A DNA stretch of 24,473 bases from JAKFWF01 sp031365375 (GTDB lineage: Bacteria; Pseudomonadota; Alphaproteobacteria; Rhizobiales; Hyphomicrobiaceae), in assembly GCA_031365375.1 (NCBI GenBank), contig JANLXZ010000178.1, forward strand, positions 1 through 24,473, read 5' to 3'. The position numbers were made by a program, and so were the translations under genes. The notes under the pieces were generated by a model. It did no database searches and was not told the DNA's origin. It saw nothing but the letters and a program-made list of their open reading frames with translations. Positions 15,635 through 23,322 of the stretch are shown piece by piece. Position 1 is the first letter of the stretch, and each line of letters opens with the position of its first letter.

Positions 15635-18133
15635 ATGCCCACCTTGCAGAGCTATTTGACCAGGGCAGCAGATGAGAGCGAAGCCTCACTGATTGCGCAA
15701 TTCGACCATCCGCAGCGTCACGCGGCGATGTTGACCCGGCTTGCAGCACGACGACTTGCGACAGGCGATCTCCACACCGGCCTCATGCTTGCCGACCGCC
15801 GGTGCCGCGTCGCCCCGCTGCCCGAATCAATTGATCTCATTTTGCGCGCCGAATTTCTGCTCCGGCTCGGCTATCACAGCGAAGCATTGGCCGACGTCGC
15901 ATCCGCGCTTGATCTCGAACCAGAAGATCGGATCGCAAATCGAAAACAGTTGACGTTCGGGCCCATAGAGCACCGGCGTGCGGCCGCACTTCACGTGATC
16001 GAATTCGATCGTGAACAATCAACCTTGGTTGCGGCTCTGCAGGTGCTTTGGCATGACGGCACGACAACGGCCGGGCAGGCGGCTGTGGTCGATGCCAGCA
16101 GCATTCGAGGTTGGATTGCGTGGTCTGGCACCGAAACGCTCGACTTTATCATCGATGATCGCCATAGGCGTCATGCGATCCAAGTTGTAGCTAACCCAAG
16201 ACACAGACTTGCTGCCGGCCTCGGCCACGCCGCCGACTTTGTTATTGCCAATGCGGAAGCCGGCATCGGACACTGGTCGGGGACGTGCCGCGCCGGCAGC
16301 AAGCTTCATCTGGTGCGTGCCTTTAGCGGTTTCGACGGAGCTCCCTCCATCGCAGGCGCTGCTTCAAAGCGCGTCCTGCAGCCCGCGATACCGCATGATG
16401 TGACGGTCGTCGTACCCGTTTACGGCGACCTCGATGCAACGCGCACATGTCTCGATAGTTTACTTGCCTCGCTTGCCGGGGACGACCTGCGCGTTCGTGT
16501 GCTTGTGGTGAATGATGCGAGCCCGGTTCAGGGGATGAGCAAGTATTTGCAAAGCCTCGCCGTCGATCTGATAACAAACTCGTCAAACTTGGGTTTTGTC
16601 GGCGCTGTCAATGCCGCTTTGGACGAGATCGAGAGCGGCGATGTCGTGTTGTTGAACGCCGACACGGTCATTCCGCCCGGTGCCGTTGGCAGGCTTGCAG
16701 CGGCGGCGCACTCGGCACCTGGAATAGGTACGGTCACCCCACTCTCCAACAATGGTGAATTGACCAGTTTGCCCGTGCCGTTTCGCGAAAATCCGCTACC
16801 CACTATCGACATGATCGAGCACATCGATCGGATCGCGCAAACAGAGCACGCTCACCGGATGCTCGATCTTCCGAGCGGAATTGGCTTCTGCCTGTACATC
16901 ACGCGACAATGTTTGAATGCTGTCGGCCGGCTCTCCAACCGGTACGAACGCGGCTATGGCGAGGACGTACATTTGTGCCTCGCCGCAGCCGAGGCTGGAT
17001 TTCGCAATGTATGCGCTCTTTCGGTCTACGTCGGACATGCCGGCTCGCGTTCGTTCGGATCGCACAAGCGAAGGCTGGTCATGCGCAATGCCAAACGCGT
17101 CTCAGCCCGCTTTCCCCATCACGAAGCAGAGATCGATGCATTCGTCGCGGCCGACCCATTGCAGACAGCGCGACACGACATCGGCCAACGGCTCATGGAG
17201 GGTTTCCATGACCGCTTGATCGTTGCTGGCCCCGGCAGCGCAACGCAGGCTCAGGCCCGCGTGGAAACACTAGCCCGCGCTGGGCGATGCGCGCTGTTGA
17301 TCCAACGCGAGCGCGGACGGGCTCTCCTGCGCGCATTCGCACCGGGCAACTCCTTGATGGCCGAAGCCGCCTTCACACTGCCCGATGAATTGGCAGAGTT
17401 CCAAAAGCTGCGAGCGTCGCTAAAGCCGGACCGCATCGAAGTGTTCGATCCGACGTTCTTTCAGACCCTCGGACTCGATGCGCACCGCCAACCGATCGAT
17501 CTGCACCTCGCGGATCTGGGCGGACTTGCGCATGTTTGGAACGCCCTGGCCGATACGGCCGATCGGATCATAGCACCGGATGCCGCTGCCTCGGCGTTCG
17601 CAAGAGTGCGCTGGCCGGAAACACGTTCAAAAATTGTGACCGAAACTGTCGGATCGCAACCAGCTATTTCTGGACCAAGTCGCGAATTTCCCTCCCGCCT
17701 CGGTGTTGTACTCCTAAATGAAACCGTCGCCTGCCGGCGCCTTGTGCGTGAGCTGGCATCACGCTTGCCGCGAAACGGGGAGAATTTTCCCCCGGTCGTA
17801 ATGCTTGGCGCTACAGCCGACGATCATGGGTTGATGCGAGGTGGTGGGCTTATGATTACGGGAAAGCTCAGCATCGATGAAATACCAGCGGTAACCGCTC
17901 GCTATCGATTGACCCATCTTTTCGCAATCTCGGCTGAGGCCAACTTTGGCTCCGCGTACGCCGTCGCCGCCAGGGCAACGACATTGCCGCTCGCACAATT
18001 TGCCTGGGCACCGCGCGAAAATTACGCCACACCGGGCGACCTGGCGATCGAGCCTGGTGCCGGCGACCATGACGTCATCAAAGCTGTGGCTGAGTGGATG
18101 GAGAGTGTCGGAAGCGTGGCGGGAAAACGATAA
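15635..18133 (+). CDS. large multidomain family 2 glycosyltransferase
   Basis: The 832-residue protein has an Ala/Leu-rich helical N-terminus resembling TPR (about 25-105). A beta-rich segment (about 115-230) includes VVDASSIRGWIAW. A GT2 catalytic domain (about 253-490) has VTVVVPVYGD, VVNDAS, the metal-binding NAD variant of DXD (341-343) and the acceptor-site GYGEDVHLCLAA with Glu443-Asp444. The C-terminal 340 residues look alpha/beta and may be a second, degenerate glycosyltransferase-like domain. The family transfers a sugar from a nucleotide donor to a glycan or protein. Here a surface polysaccharide or the exported protein is a possible acceptor (inference). The start is uncertain because only a GCGGGG run directly precedes the ATG. 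The next gene begins at the base after its stop. Confidence 0.88.
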   Translation: MPTLQSYLTRAADESEASLIAQFDHPQRHAAMLTRLAARRLATGDLHTGLMLADRRCRVAPLPESIDLILRAEFLLRLGYHSEALADVASALDLEPEDRIANRKQLTFGPIEHRRAAALHVIEFDREQSTLVAALQVLWHDGTTTAGQAAVVDASSIRGWIAWSGTETLDFIIDDRHRRHAIQVVANPRHRLAAGLGHAADFVIANAEAGIGHWSGTCRAGSKLHLVRAFSGFDGAPSIAGAASKRVLQPAIPHDVTVVVPVYGDLDATRTCLDSLLASLAGDDLRVRVLVVNDASPVQGMSKYLQSLAVDLITNSSNLGFVGAVNAALDEIESGDVVLLNADTVIPPGAVGRLAAAAHSAPGIGTVTPLSNNGELTSLPVPFRENPLPTIDMIEHIDRIAQTEHAHRMLDLPSGIGFCLYITRQCLNAVGRLSNRYERGYGEDVHLCLAAAEAGFRNVCALSVYVGHAGSRSFGSHKRRLVMRNAKRVSARFPHHEAEIDAFVAADPLQTARHDIGQRLMEGFHDRLIVAGPGSATQAQARVETLARAGRCALLIQRERGRALLRAFAPGNSLMAEAAFTLPDELAEFQKLRASLKPDRIEVFDPTFFQTLGLDAHRQPIDLHLADLGGLAHVWNALADTADRIIAPDAAASAFARVRWPETRSKIVTETVGSQPAISGPSREFPSRLGVVLLNETVACRRLVRELASRLPRNGENFPPVVMLGATADDHGLMRGGGLMITGKLSIDEIPAVTARYRLTHLFAISAEANFGSAYAVAARATTLPLAQFAWAPRENYATPGDLAIEPGAGDHDVIKAVAEWMESVGSVAGKR

Positions 18134-18784
18134 ATGACCGGCGCGTCCAACCATTCATTGCGATCCGTTCTCGGCATGATCGACGATCGCACGATCGGTG
18201 GGTTCGTCTTGGACGACGCCCGGCCAAACCTCAAATTTGTGGTTGAAATATTGACCGACGGTATTCCCGTAGCAGCGGTCCGAGCCGATGCCTTCAGCCC
18301 GGCACTCGCCACCCAAGGTGTATCAGATGCATATCATGGCTTCATTCATCCGTTGGCGTTGAACTTCGTTAATACCAGTCAGATTATTTCCGCTCGTCTG
18401 GCGAACATCGGGACGTCGGTAGACCCCCCGGTAAATCTCGAAAAGGGCTCCCGGCCCGACCCGCGTTTATCCGCTCAGGGCGCCGTCGATCGGGTCGACG
18501 GACGGGTGGTCAGCGGTTGGGTGTTCCCTGACCGGCATTCGACGACGATGGTACACGCCATGTCGGCTGGCGAGGAGATTGCAGCAACCGAACCGCGCGT
18601 TTGGACAACGACGCAGGTCGGTGGGGAGACGCGCCCGGTGCTCGCATTTAAGCTGAAGCTGCCCAATGCAATCGCCAATGGCGAACCCCACACTGTATCC
18701 ATTGTCAACGGGAATGGAACTTCGCTCGTAGGTTCACCGTTTTCGCTCACCCTTTCGAAACTCGAAGGGTCCGATCGGCAGTGA
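18134..18784 (+). CDS. small protein with two copies of a GW-type beta-domain, coupled to the glycosyltransferase
   Basis: This 216-residue protein starts immediately after the glycosyltransferase stop (TAAATG), with GGGA about 10 nt upstream. It appears to contain two copies of one beta-sandwich-like unit. Copy one (about 11-95) starts SVLGMIDDRTIGGFVLDD and copy two (about 115-208) starts AQGAVDRVDGRVVSGWVFPD. Both follow the pattern G-x-(V/I)-D-...-G-(W/F)-V-..-D, and a related stretch occurs in the upstream glycosyltransferase (VVDASSIRGWIAW). Such modules accompany glycosyltransferases in alphaproteobacteria and may bind carbohydrate. That is inference, and no family name is claimed. No signal peptide is seen. 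Confidence 0.75.
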   Translation: MTGASNHSLRSVLGMIDDRTIGGFVLDDARPNLKFVVEILTDGIPVAAVRADAFSPALATQGVSDAYHGFIHPLALNFVNTSQIISARLANIGTSVDPPVNLEKGSRPDPRLSAQGAVDRVDGRVVSGWVFPDRHSTTMVHAMSAGEEIAATEPRVWTTTQVGGETRPVLAFKLKLPNAIANGEPHTVSIVNGNGTSLVGSPFSLTLSKLEGSDRQ

Positions 18785-18809
18785 TATTTGCAGCACAGTT
18801 GGTGAACAA

Positions 18810-18837
18810 GCGATTCGGGCAGTTCCGCCCGGATTGC
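18810..18837. other. stem-loop after the glycosyltransferase operon
   Basis: GCGATTCGGGC (18810-18820) pairs with GCCCGGATTGC (18827-18837) as an 11-bp stem with two G-U wobbles and a six-base loop. It lies 26 nt past the stop of the GW-domain gene and 56 nt before the next start. No T-tract follows, so it may be a Rho-assisted terminator or a processing/stability hairpin. Confidence 0.45.
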
Positions 18838-18892
18838 AGAACTCCGCAAACTGCACGATTATGGCTTGTCAATAGTGCTGGAGGTACGCGCT

Positions 18893-19171
18893 GTGCGGGC
18901 ATATTCGAGAGCTTTGAAAGTGCTCGCAATTGGAGCGGCGTTGAACGCAGTATTTAGCGCTGTGCCAGTTTTCGCCCAAGAGGGGCCGGGATCGATCAAC
19001 CCAGGACGAGATTGCCAGACCATTCGCACCTGCAATTACTCACGCGGAGGCTCGTTTCGCGGCTGTATATCTTCCTATAGCTGCCGCACCTGCCAGCTCA
19101 TTCCACAACGATGCAGCATCGGCGCAATCAGCCGAAACTGCCGTCAAATGAGATGCACCTGGGGCGCATGA
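18893..19171 (+). CDS. small secreted eight-cysteine protein
   Basis: The 92-residue product has a signal peptide (about 1-28, cleavage after VFA). The mature region is about 64 residues with eight cysteines at 41, 47, 58, 64, 67, 74, 83 and 88, in the frame DCQTIRTCNYSRGGSFRGC, SYSCRTC and RCTWGA. The even number suggests four disulfides in the periplasm or outside the cell. The start is GTG at 18893 with GGAGG 8 nt upstream. A TTG at 18866 in frame lacks such a site. The stop codon overlaps the ATG of the sugar kinase (ATGA), an odd partner for a secreted protein. I do not know a function. The cysteine spacing recalls small secreted proteins of Hyphomicrobiales. Confidence 0.75.
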   Translation: MRAYSRALKVLAIGAALNAVFSAVPVFAQEGPGSINPGRDCQTIRTCNYSRGGSFRGCISSYSCRTCQLIPQRCSIGAISRNCRQMRCTWGA

Positions 19172-20094
19172 GCAACGACCACAACACGTCCATCCGGCAT
19201 CGCATCGGCATCGATCTTGGCGGTACGAAGATCGCAGGCGTCGTACTCGACAGCACCGGTGTCCGTATCGCTAAGCGGCGCGTGCCTTCCCCTCACGCCG
19301 ACTACCACGCCAGTATCGAAGCATTAGTAACGCTTGTCGCAGCGCTCGAAGCCGACGTCTCTGCGCAAGCGACGATCGGTATTGGCATGCCGGGTTCACT
19401 GTCCCCAGCGACCGGGCTGGTACAGAACTCGAACTCGACTTGGCTTAATGGGCGAAGCCTCAAGACGGATCTCGAAGCACGTCTGGGGCGACCGGTGCGG
19501 CTCGCTAATGACGCCAATTGCTTCGCCTTGTCGGAGGCAACCGACGGTGCGGGTGCGGGAGCGCCGATTGTATTCGGCGTCATCCTCGGCACCGGCTGCG
19601 GCGGCGGCATCGTCATCAATGGGCAGATTGTCGATGGACCGCGCGGCATCGGTGGTGAGTGGGGCCACAATCCATTGCCGTGGTCATCGGCCGACGAGCA
19701 CCCGGGTCAAATCTGCTGGTGCGGGCGGCCCGGATGCATGGAAACCTGGGTATCGGGGTCAGGAATGGCTGCAGATCACCTGCGCGTAACTGGGGAGGCG
19801 ATTACCGCTGCCGAAATTGCTCAGCGGGCGGGCATGAACGATGCTGCAGCCAAAGCGACCCTCGATCGTCATGCGTCCCGGTTAGCCCGCGGACTTGCCC
19901 ATGTCGTCAATTTGATCGACCCACATGTCATTGTGTTCGGCGGCGGCCTCTCACAAATCCCAAGCCTCTACGACACCGTTCCCCGGTTGATGGAGCGCTA
20001 CATTCTGGCCGACCACGCCACAGTCGACATTCGCCCGCCACGGTGGGGAGACGACAGCGGCGTGCGTGGTGCCGCCTGGCTTTGGAACGAGTAA
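19168..20094 (+). CDS. ROK-family sugar kinase (fructokinase/N-acetylglucosamine kinase type)
   Basis: ROK kinases phosphorylate hexoses or amino sugars in the cytosol. The 308-residue protein has the phosphate-binding motif DLGGTK (16-21), catalytic Asp115 in LANDANCFALSEA, the GTGCGGGIVINGQ glycine loop and the ROK signature ExGH (E164, H167). The zinc-binding cysteines C183, C185 and C190 follow in CWCGRPGCMETWVSG. The absence of an N-terminal helix-turn-helix rules out the repressor branch of the family. The sugar specificity cannot be read reliably. The ATG at 19168 overlaps the stop of the eight-cysteine gene and sits at the natural N-terminus. A frame opening 19 codons earlier runs inside that gene and is unlikely. 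Confidence 0.9.
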   Translation: MSNDHNTSIRHRIGIDLGGTKIAGVVLDSTGVRIAKRRVPSPHADYHASIEALVTLVAALEADVSAQATIGIGMPGSLSPATGLVQNSNSTWLNGRSLKTDLEARLGRPVRLANDANCFALSEATDGAGAGAPIVFGVILGTGCGGGIVINGQIVDGPRGIGGEWGHNPLPWSSADEHPGQICWCGRPGCMETWVSGSGMAADHLRVTGEAITAAEIAQRAGMNDAAAKATLDRHASRLARGLAHVVNLIDPHVIVFGGGLSQIPSLYDTVPRLMERYILADHATVDIRPPRWGDDSGVRGAAWLWNE

Positions 20095-20100
20095 GCGCAT

Positions 20101-20116
20101 CGTCAATTCTTTGACG
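20101..20116. other. hairpin between convergent kinase and phosphatase genes
   Basis: CGTCAA, loop TTCT, then TTGACG form a perfect 6-bp stem overlapping the HAD stop codon and lying 6 nt past the ROK stop. Flanking GCGCATC (20095-20101) and GATGCGC (20123-20129) could extend it with a bulge. It could act as a bidirectional transcript end, but it has no T-tract on either side. Confidence 0.35.
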
Positions 20117-20798
20117 AGACCAGATGCGCAACCTCTTCGTAGTCGTGCGCTATGGCGTGGGCACCAGCGGCCCGCAATCTGTCCGCATGCCCAGCGCGAA
20201 CATGCGAACCACCTAGGAAGCCGATGACGCGGCAACCGGCAGCGACGGCACCTATGACGCCCGCCGGGCTATCTTCGATCACGATCGTCACGGCAGGTTC
20301 CGCCTTCATCTGGCGCGCCGCCAGCAGGAAAATATCGGGCGCCGGCTTGCCGTTGGCGACAAGCGTCGCACTGAACAAGTTTTGCCCGAACGCTGCTCGA
20401 AACCCGAACGCGTCTACGCAGTGATCCAACCACTCACGCGACGACGAAGACGCAATGCAGCGTTTGACATCGCCCTGCGTTACGAGAAATGCCTCGACAC
20501 CACGAATGGGTCGGACGCTTTCTCGCATGACGATTCGGTTCCGCGCGCGATGCTCCGTCTCGAAATCTTCAGGGATCGGCCGGCCAATATAGGTGGTAAT
20601 CGCGGCTATCGCGTCGACATGCCGTTTACCCATGAAGAGGCGCATGGCATCCTCAAGCGTCGTTGGATGACCAATGCGGGTCAAATAATCCGCCAACGAC
20701 TGATTGGCGATGGTCTCGCTGTCGGCGACGACGCCGTCGAAGTCGAAGATCAGCAGGTCGGGCCGCCCGAGACGTTGTTTAGTGGACAAATTCCGCAC
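20103..20798 (-). CDS. HAD-superfamily phosphatase, beta-phosphoglucomutase-like
   Basis: The protein is a cytosolic haloacid-dehalogenase hydrolase of 231 residues with the four expected motifs. These are DFDGVVADSE (nucleophile D19, acid/base D21), SSSS (117-120), K151 in NGKPAPDIF and the acidic pair E175-D176 in VIEDSPAGV. An alpha-helical cap lies between motifs one and two (about 30-95), which places it in the subfamily with sugar phosphatases and beta-phosphoglucomutase. A sugar phosphate is the likely substrate, and adjacency to the sugar kinase is suggestive but the strands oppose. The start is probably GTG at 20798, overlapping the 3' end of the upstream gene by 20 nt, so the two are likely one operon. 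The ribosome-binding site is poor, and a slightly later start is possible. Confidence 0.88.
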   Translation of the reverse strand: MRNLSTKQRLGRPDLLIFDFDGVVADSETIANQSLADYLTRIGHPTTLEDAMRLFMGKRHVDAIAAITTYIGRPIPEDFETEHRARNRIVMRESVRPIRGVEAFLVTQGDVKRCIASSSSREWLDHCVDAFGFRAAFGQNLFSATLVANGKPAPDIFLLAARQMKAEPAVTIVIEDSPAGVIGAVAAGCRVIGFLGGSHVRAGHADRLRAAGAHAIAHDYEEVAHLVSSKN

Positions 20799-21753
20799 CC
20801 TTAACCAGCAGCGCTTCAGCCTCAGTGATCATGCGCTCGAGGATCTCGCCCGCCGGCTCAATGTCGTGGATCAGCCCCGCCGCCTCACCGACAATCGCTG
20901 CAGCGATTCTGGTATCACCGGCAACGAGTGCCTCAGCGTACCGCGTGCGTTCGGTTGCGGCTGCCGCTCGCATCTCCCCTTCCCGCCCGCGCCATTCGTC
21001 GATGTAGGCATTACGCACGACACGAATATTGAAGCGATCCGGCCAGTCGAACCCGCGCGCTATATCGGTGACGCTCTGACGTATCGTATCATCACCCGAC
21101 GCGCTCACGGCGACAGCGTGCATGTTCGGGTGCACCAATGCCTCGAATGAAGCCCAGAACCGCGATCCGGCGACCACGCCGTCAGCGCCCAACATCAGGC
21201 TCGCCGCCAATCCGCGACCATCAGCGATACCACCTGCCGCGCACAGCAGTGTAGCCGGCGCCCGCCGCGCGATCAGATCCGCCACCTCTGGCACGATTGT
21301 CATCGTCGCACGCGTCTCGCCATGACCGCCCGCTTCAGCGCCCTGCGCCACGATGATGTCGGCACCCGTATCAATGGCGCGTTCGGCGTCGCGACGCGTT
21401 TGCACCTGTTGAATGAGAATGACATCTGCGGCCTTGATTTTCACTGCGAATTCACTCGGATCGTCGAACGACAGGAAAATCGCCTTAGGCTGATGGCCAA
21501 GCGCAATGTCGAGGAGATGCGGTTGCCGGCGCAATGACCAGGTGATGAAGCCGCAACCGACCACTGCGTTGCCGGCCGCCATGAACTGGTCTGCCAACCA
21601 CGCTTCATCGCCATAGCCGCCTCCGATCAATCCCAATCCTCCAGCGTTCGAGACGGCAGCAGCCAGCCTTCCGCCCGCGGCCATAGCCATCGGCGCCGAC
21701 AAAACGGGGTGGGTGATTCCGAGACGCTTGGTCAGTCGCGTTGCAATTGGCAT
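20779..21753 (-). CDS. nitronate monooxygenase (2-nitropropane dioxygenase family)
   Basis: This FMN-dependent TIM-barrel enzyme oxidises nitronates such as propionate-3-nitronate to nitrite and carbonyl products. The 324-residue protein shows the class features HPVLSAPMAMAAGG (15-28, FMN site), SNAGGLGLIGGG (35-46), AQGAEAGGHGE with the catalytic-base candidate H144, AAGGIADGRGLAASLMLGADGV and GSRF (196-199). The frame opens 21 codons earlier at 21816, but the ATG at 21753 has GAGGA 4 nt upstream and matches the usual N-terminus (MPIATRLTKRLGITHPV). It is followed with overlap by the HAD gene. Related enzymes such as FabK share the fold, but the overall pattern fits the nitronate group. Confidence 0.9.
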   Translation of the reverse strand: MPIATRLTKRLGITHPVLSAPMAMAAGGRLAAAVSNAGGLGLIGGGYGDEAWLADQFMAAGNAVVGCGFITWSLRRQPHLLDIALGHQPKAIFLSFDDPSEFAVKIKAADVILIQQVQTRRDAERAIDTGADIIVAQGAEAGGHGETRATMTIVPEVADLIARRAPATLLCAAGGIADGRGLAASLMLGADGVVAGSRFWASFEALVHPNMHAVAVSASGDDTIRQSVTDIARGFDWPDRFNIRVVRNAYIDEWRGREGEMRAAAATERTRYAEALVAGDTRIAAAIVGEAAGLIHDIEPAGEILERMITEAEALLVKGAEFVH

Positions 21754-21966
21754 GGCATCCTCGACGATTTCGATAAGCGCAGTATGTCCGTAACGTTTGC
21801 TTGCTTCAATGTTCAAAGCGCGAGCGACACGTTGGCCGCCTTTATCGAACCTGACGTTCAGCCGCCGTTCAGCTCGACTGGCCGATAGTGAAGACTGGTC
21901 GGGGATAGCGATGGCGATCCCACAATGAGTTCGTCATCAAAACACAACTCAACATGGAGACCCGTT

Positions 21967-22212
21967 ATGTTGAACAAGTATCGTGCAGCCCTTCTCGCGG
22001 TCGCGTTCGCTGCCGGTTCCGCAATGGCCACTGGTTCCGCTTCGGCCGCAGTAACCGGACCTTTCACGCCCTTGAATATTGCGACAGCCGCTGATGGCGG
22101 CGGCGTGGAACTCGCTTCTTGGGGACGCCGCTGTTATCGCGAATGCTTCCGTGGCCGTTATGGTCGCTTGCATTGCACGTGGAGGTGTTACCGTCCTCGC
22201 CGCTGGTGGTAA
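21967..22212 (+). CDS. small secreted protein with paired CX3C motifs and an Arg/Trp-rich tail
   Basis: The 81-residue product has a clear signal peptide (LNKYRAALLAVAFAAGSA, cleavage near ASA-A at 27-29). A short mature peptide ends in a basic, aromatic segment with cysteines at 56, 60, 70 and 74, that is CYREC and CTWRC spaced by nine residues, then RPRRWW. Two disulfides in a helical hairpin are plausible. The ATG at 21967 has GGAGA 6 nt upstream. A longer frame from 21925 has a hydrophilic N-terminus and is less likely. It stands alone between divergent and downstream genes and is followed by a terminator-like hairpin. Function unknown. Cationic small secreted proteins of this kind are frequent in Hyphomicrobiales. 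Confidence 0.75.
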   Translation: MLNKYRAALLAVAFAAGSAMATGSASAAVTGPFTPLNIATAADGGGVELASWGRRCYRECFRGRYGRLHCTWRCYRPRRWW

Positions 22213-22243
22213 TATCCGAACTGGCGGTTCACACTTCAATGGT

Positions 22244-22269
22244 GGCGCGGGTGGAGGTCCATCCGCGCC
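22244..22269 (+). terminator. terminator-like hairpin after the small secreted protein
   Basis: GGCGCGGGTG (22244-22253), loop GAGGTC, then CATCCGCGCC (22260-22269) form a 10-bp GC-rich stem with one G-U wobble, starting 32 nt past the stop codon. The following bases (GCTATCATTTAG) are only moderately T-rich, so termination may be weak. Confidence 0.5.
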
Positions 22270-22385
22270 GCTATCATTTAGTGCCAGTGGTTTTCCAACC
22301 AAACCGGCACAGCCGTTAATACTCGATTATAGGTTAAGCTCTAGATTCACAGCTGATATTCCGTATCCGGACGCTGTGACCCACA

Positions 22386-23276
22386 ATGATCAATGGACTG
22401 AATAGCGGCAAATCCAACTCGTTGATGAGTGAGTACTCATCGCTGCTGGGTGAAGCAATCTTGCGCAATCGAACCCGTGCGGCCGAGCATTCTGCCCGGA
22501 TCGAAGGCGAGCTTGCGAGCCAAGTAAAATCCGAATTCATTTCGAATATGAGCCATGAGCTGCGCACGCCGCTCAACACCATCATCGGCTTTTCGAAACT
22601 TTTGAGCGAACACGACGCGCGCCGTCTTCAAGACAACGATATCGTCCAGTACTCGCACCTCATTCACGACGCTGCGGGTCAGCTACTTGCCGTCATCAAC
22701 GACATTCTCGACATCTCCAAGATCCAGAGCGGCCGTTACACGCTCGACCATCGCGAGGTCGAACTCGACGATGTGCTCGCCTCCTGCGCGACCGCCTTTA
22801 AACTGGCGGCCGATGACGCCGCAGTCGAGATCAAGTTACAGTTGGATGCCAACCTGCCCACCGTGCGCGGGGACGCCAACAAGCTCCGGCAAATTTTTTC
22901 CAACCTTCTGAACAATGCGATCAAGTTCACGCGCCCCGGCGGATCCGTGACGCTCGAAGCCACGCGGACCAGTGACGGTGGCGCAGTTGCCGTTGTCCAC
23001 GATACCGGCGTGGGCATGACATCCGAGGAAATCGAGATCGCCTTGACCCCCTTCGGTCAAGTTGACGGCAAGAAAACCAGATGGCGCGAAGGTACCGGCT
23101 TGGGACTGCCGATCGCGAAGGCATTAGTCGAGTTGCATGGCGGACGTCTTGAAATCAGAAGCACCAAGGGCCTCGGAACTGCCGCCGCCGCATTTCTTCC
23201 CTCACGGCATCATGTGTCCGCATCTCAAGACCGCGATTCTTTTCTCGCCCCCGTTAGCCGCCCCATTGGGAATTGA
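22386..23276 (+). CDS. soluble sensor histidine kinase without a recognisable sensor domain
   Basis: The 296-residue protein has no transmembrane helix. After a 40-residue helical N-terminus it has the HisKA H-box FISNMSHELRTPLNTIIGF with phosphoacceptor H57. The HATPase domain carries N-box NLLNNAIKF (173-181), G1 DTGVGM (206-211), an F-box-like FGQ and G2 GTGLGL (236-241). It ends in a Ser-rich tail with no receiver domain. The H-box resembles PleC/DivJ/PdhS kinases of alphaproteobacteria. It therefore could phosphorylate a single-domain regulator such as DivK, or the receiver encoded at 8257 (speculative). The start is uncertain: no good ribosome-binding site precedes 22386, and an ATG at 22425 is an alternative. 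No cognate regulator is adjacent. Confidence 0.88.
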   Translation: MINGLNSGKSNSLMSEYSSLLGEAILRNRTRAAEHSARIEGELASQVKSEFISNMSHELRTPLNTIIGFSKLLSEHDARRLQDNDIVQYSHLIHDAAGQLLAVINDILDISKIQSGRYTLDHREVELDDVLASCATAFKLAADDAAVEIKLQLDANLPTVRGDANKLRQIFSNLLNNAIKFTRPGGSVTLEATRTSDGGAVAVVHDTGVGMTSEEIEIALTPFGQVDGKKTRWREGTGLGLPIAKALVELHGGRLEIRSTKGLGTAAAAFLPSRHHVSASQDRDSFLAPVSRPIGN

Positions 23277-23322
23277 CTGAGCAGACGTACGATATCCATT
23301 TTTACTATCGGAAGGTATTTTC

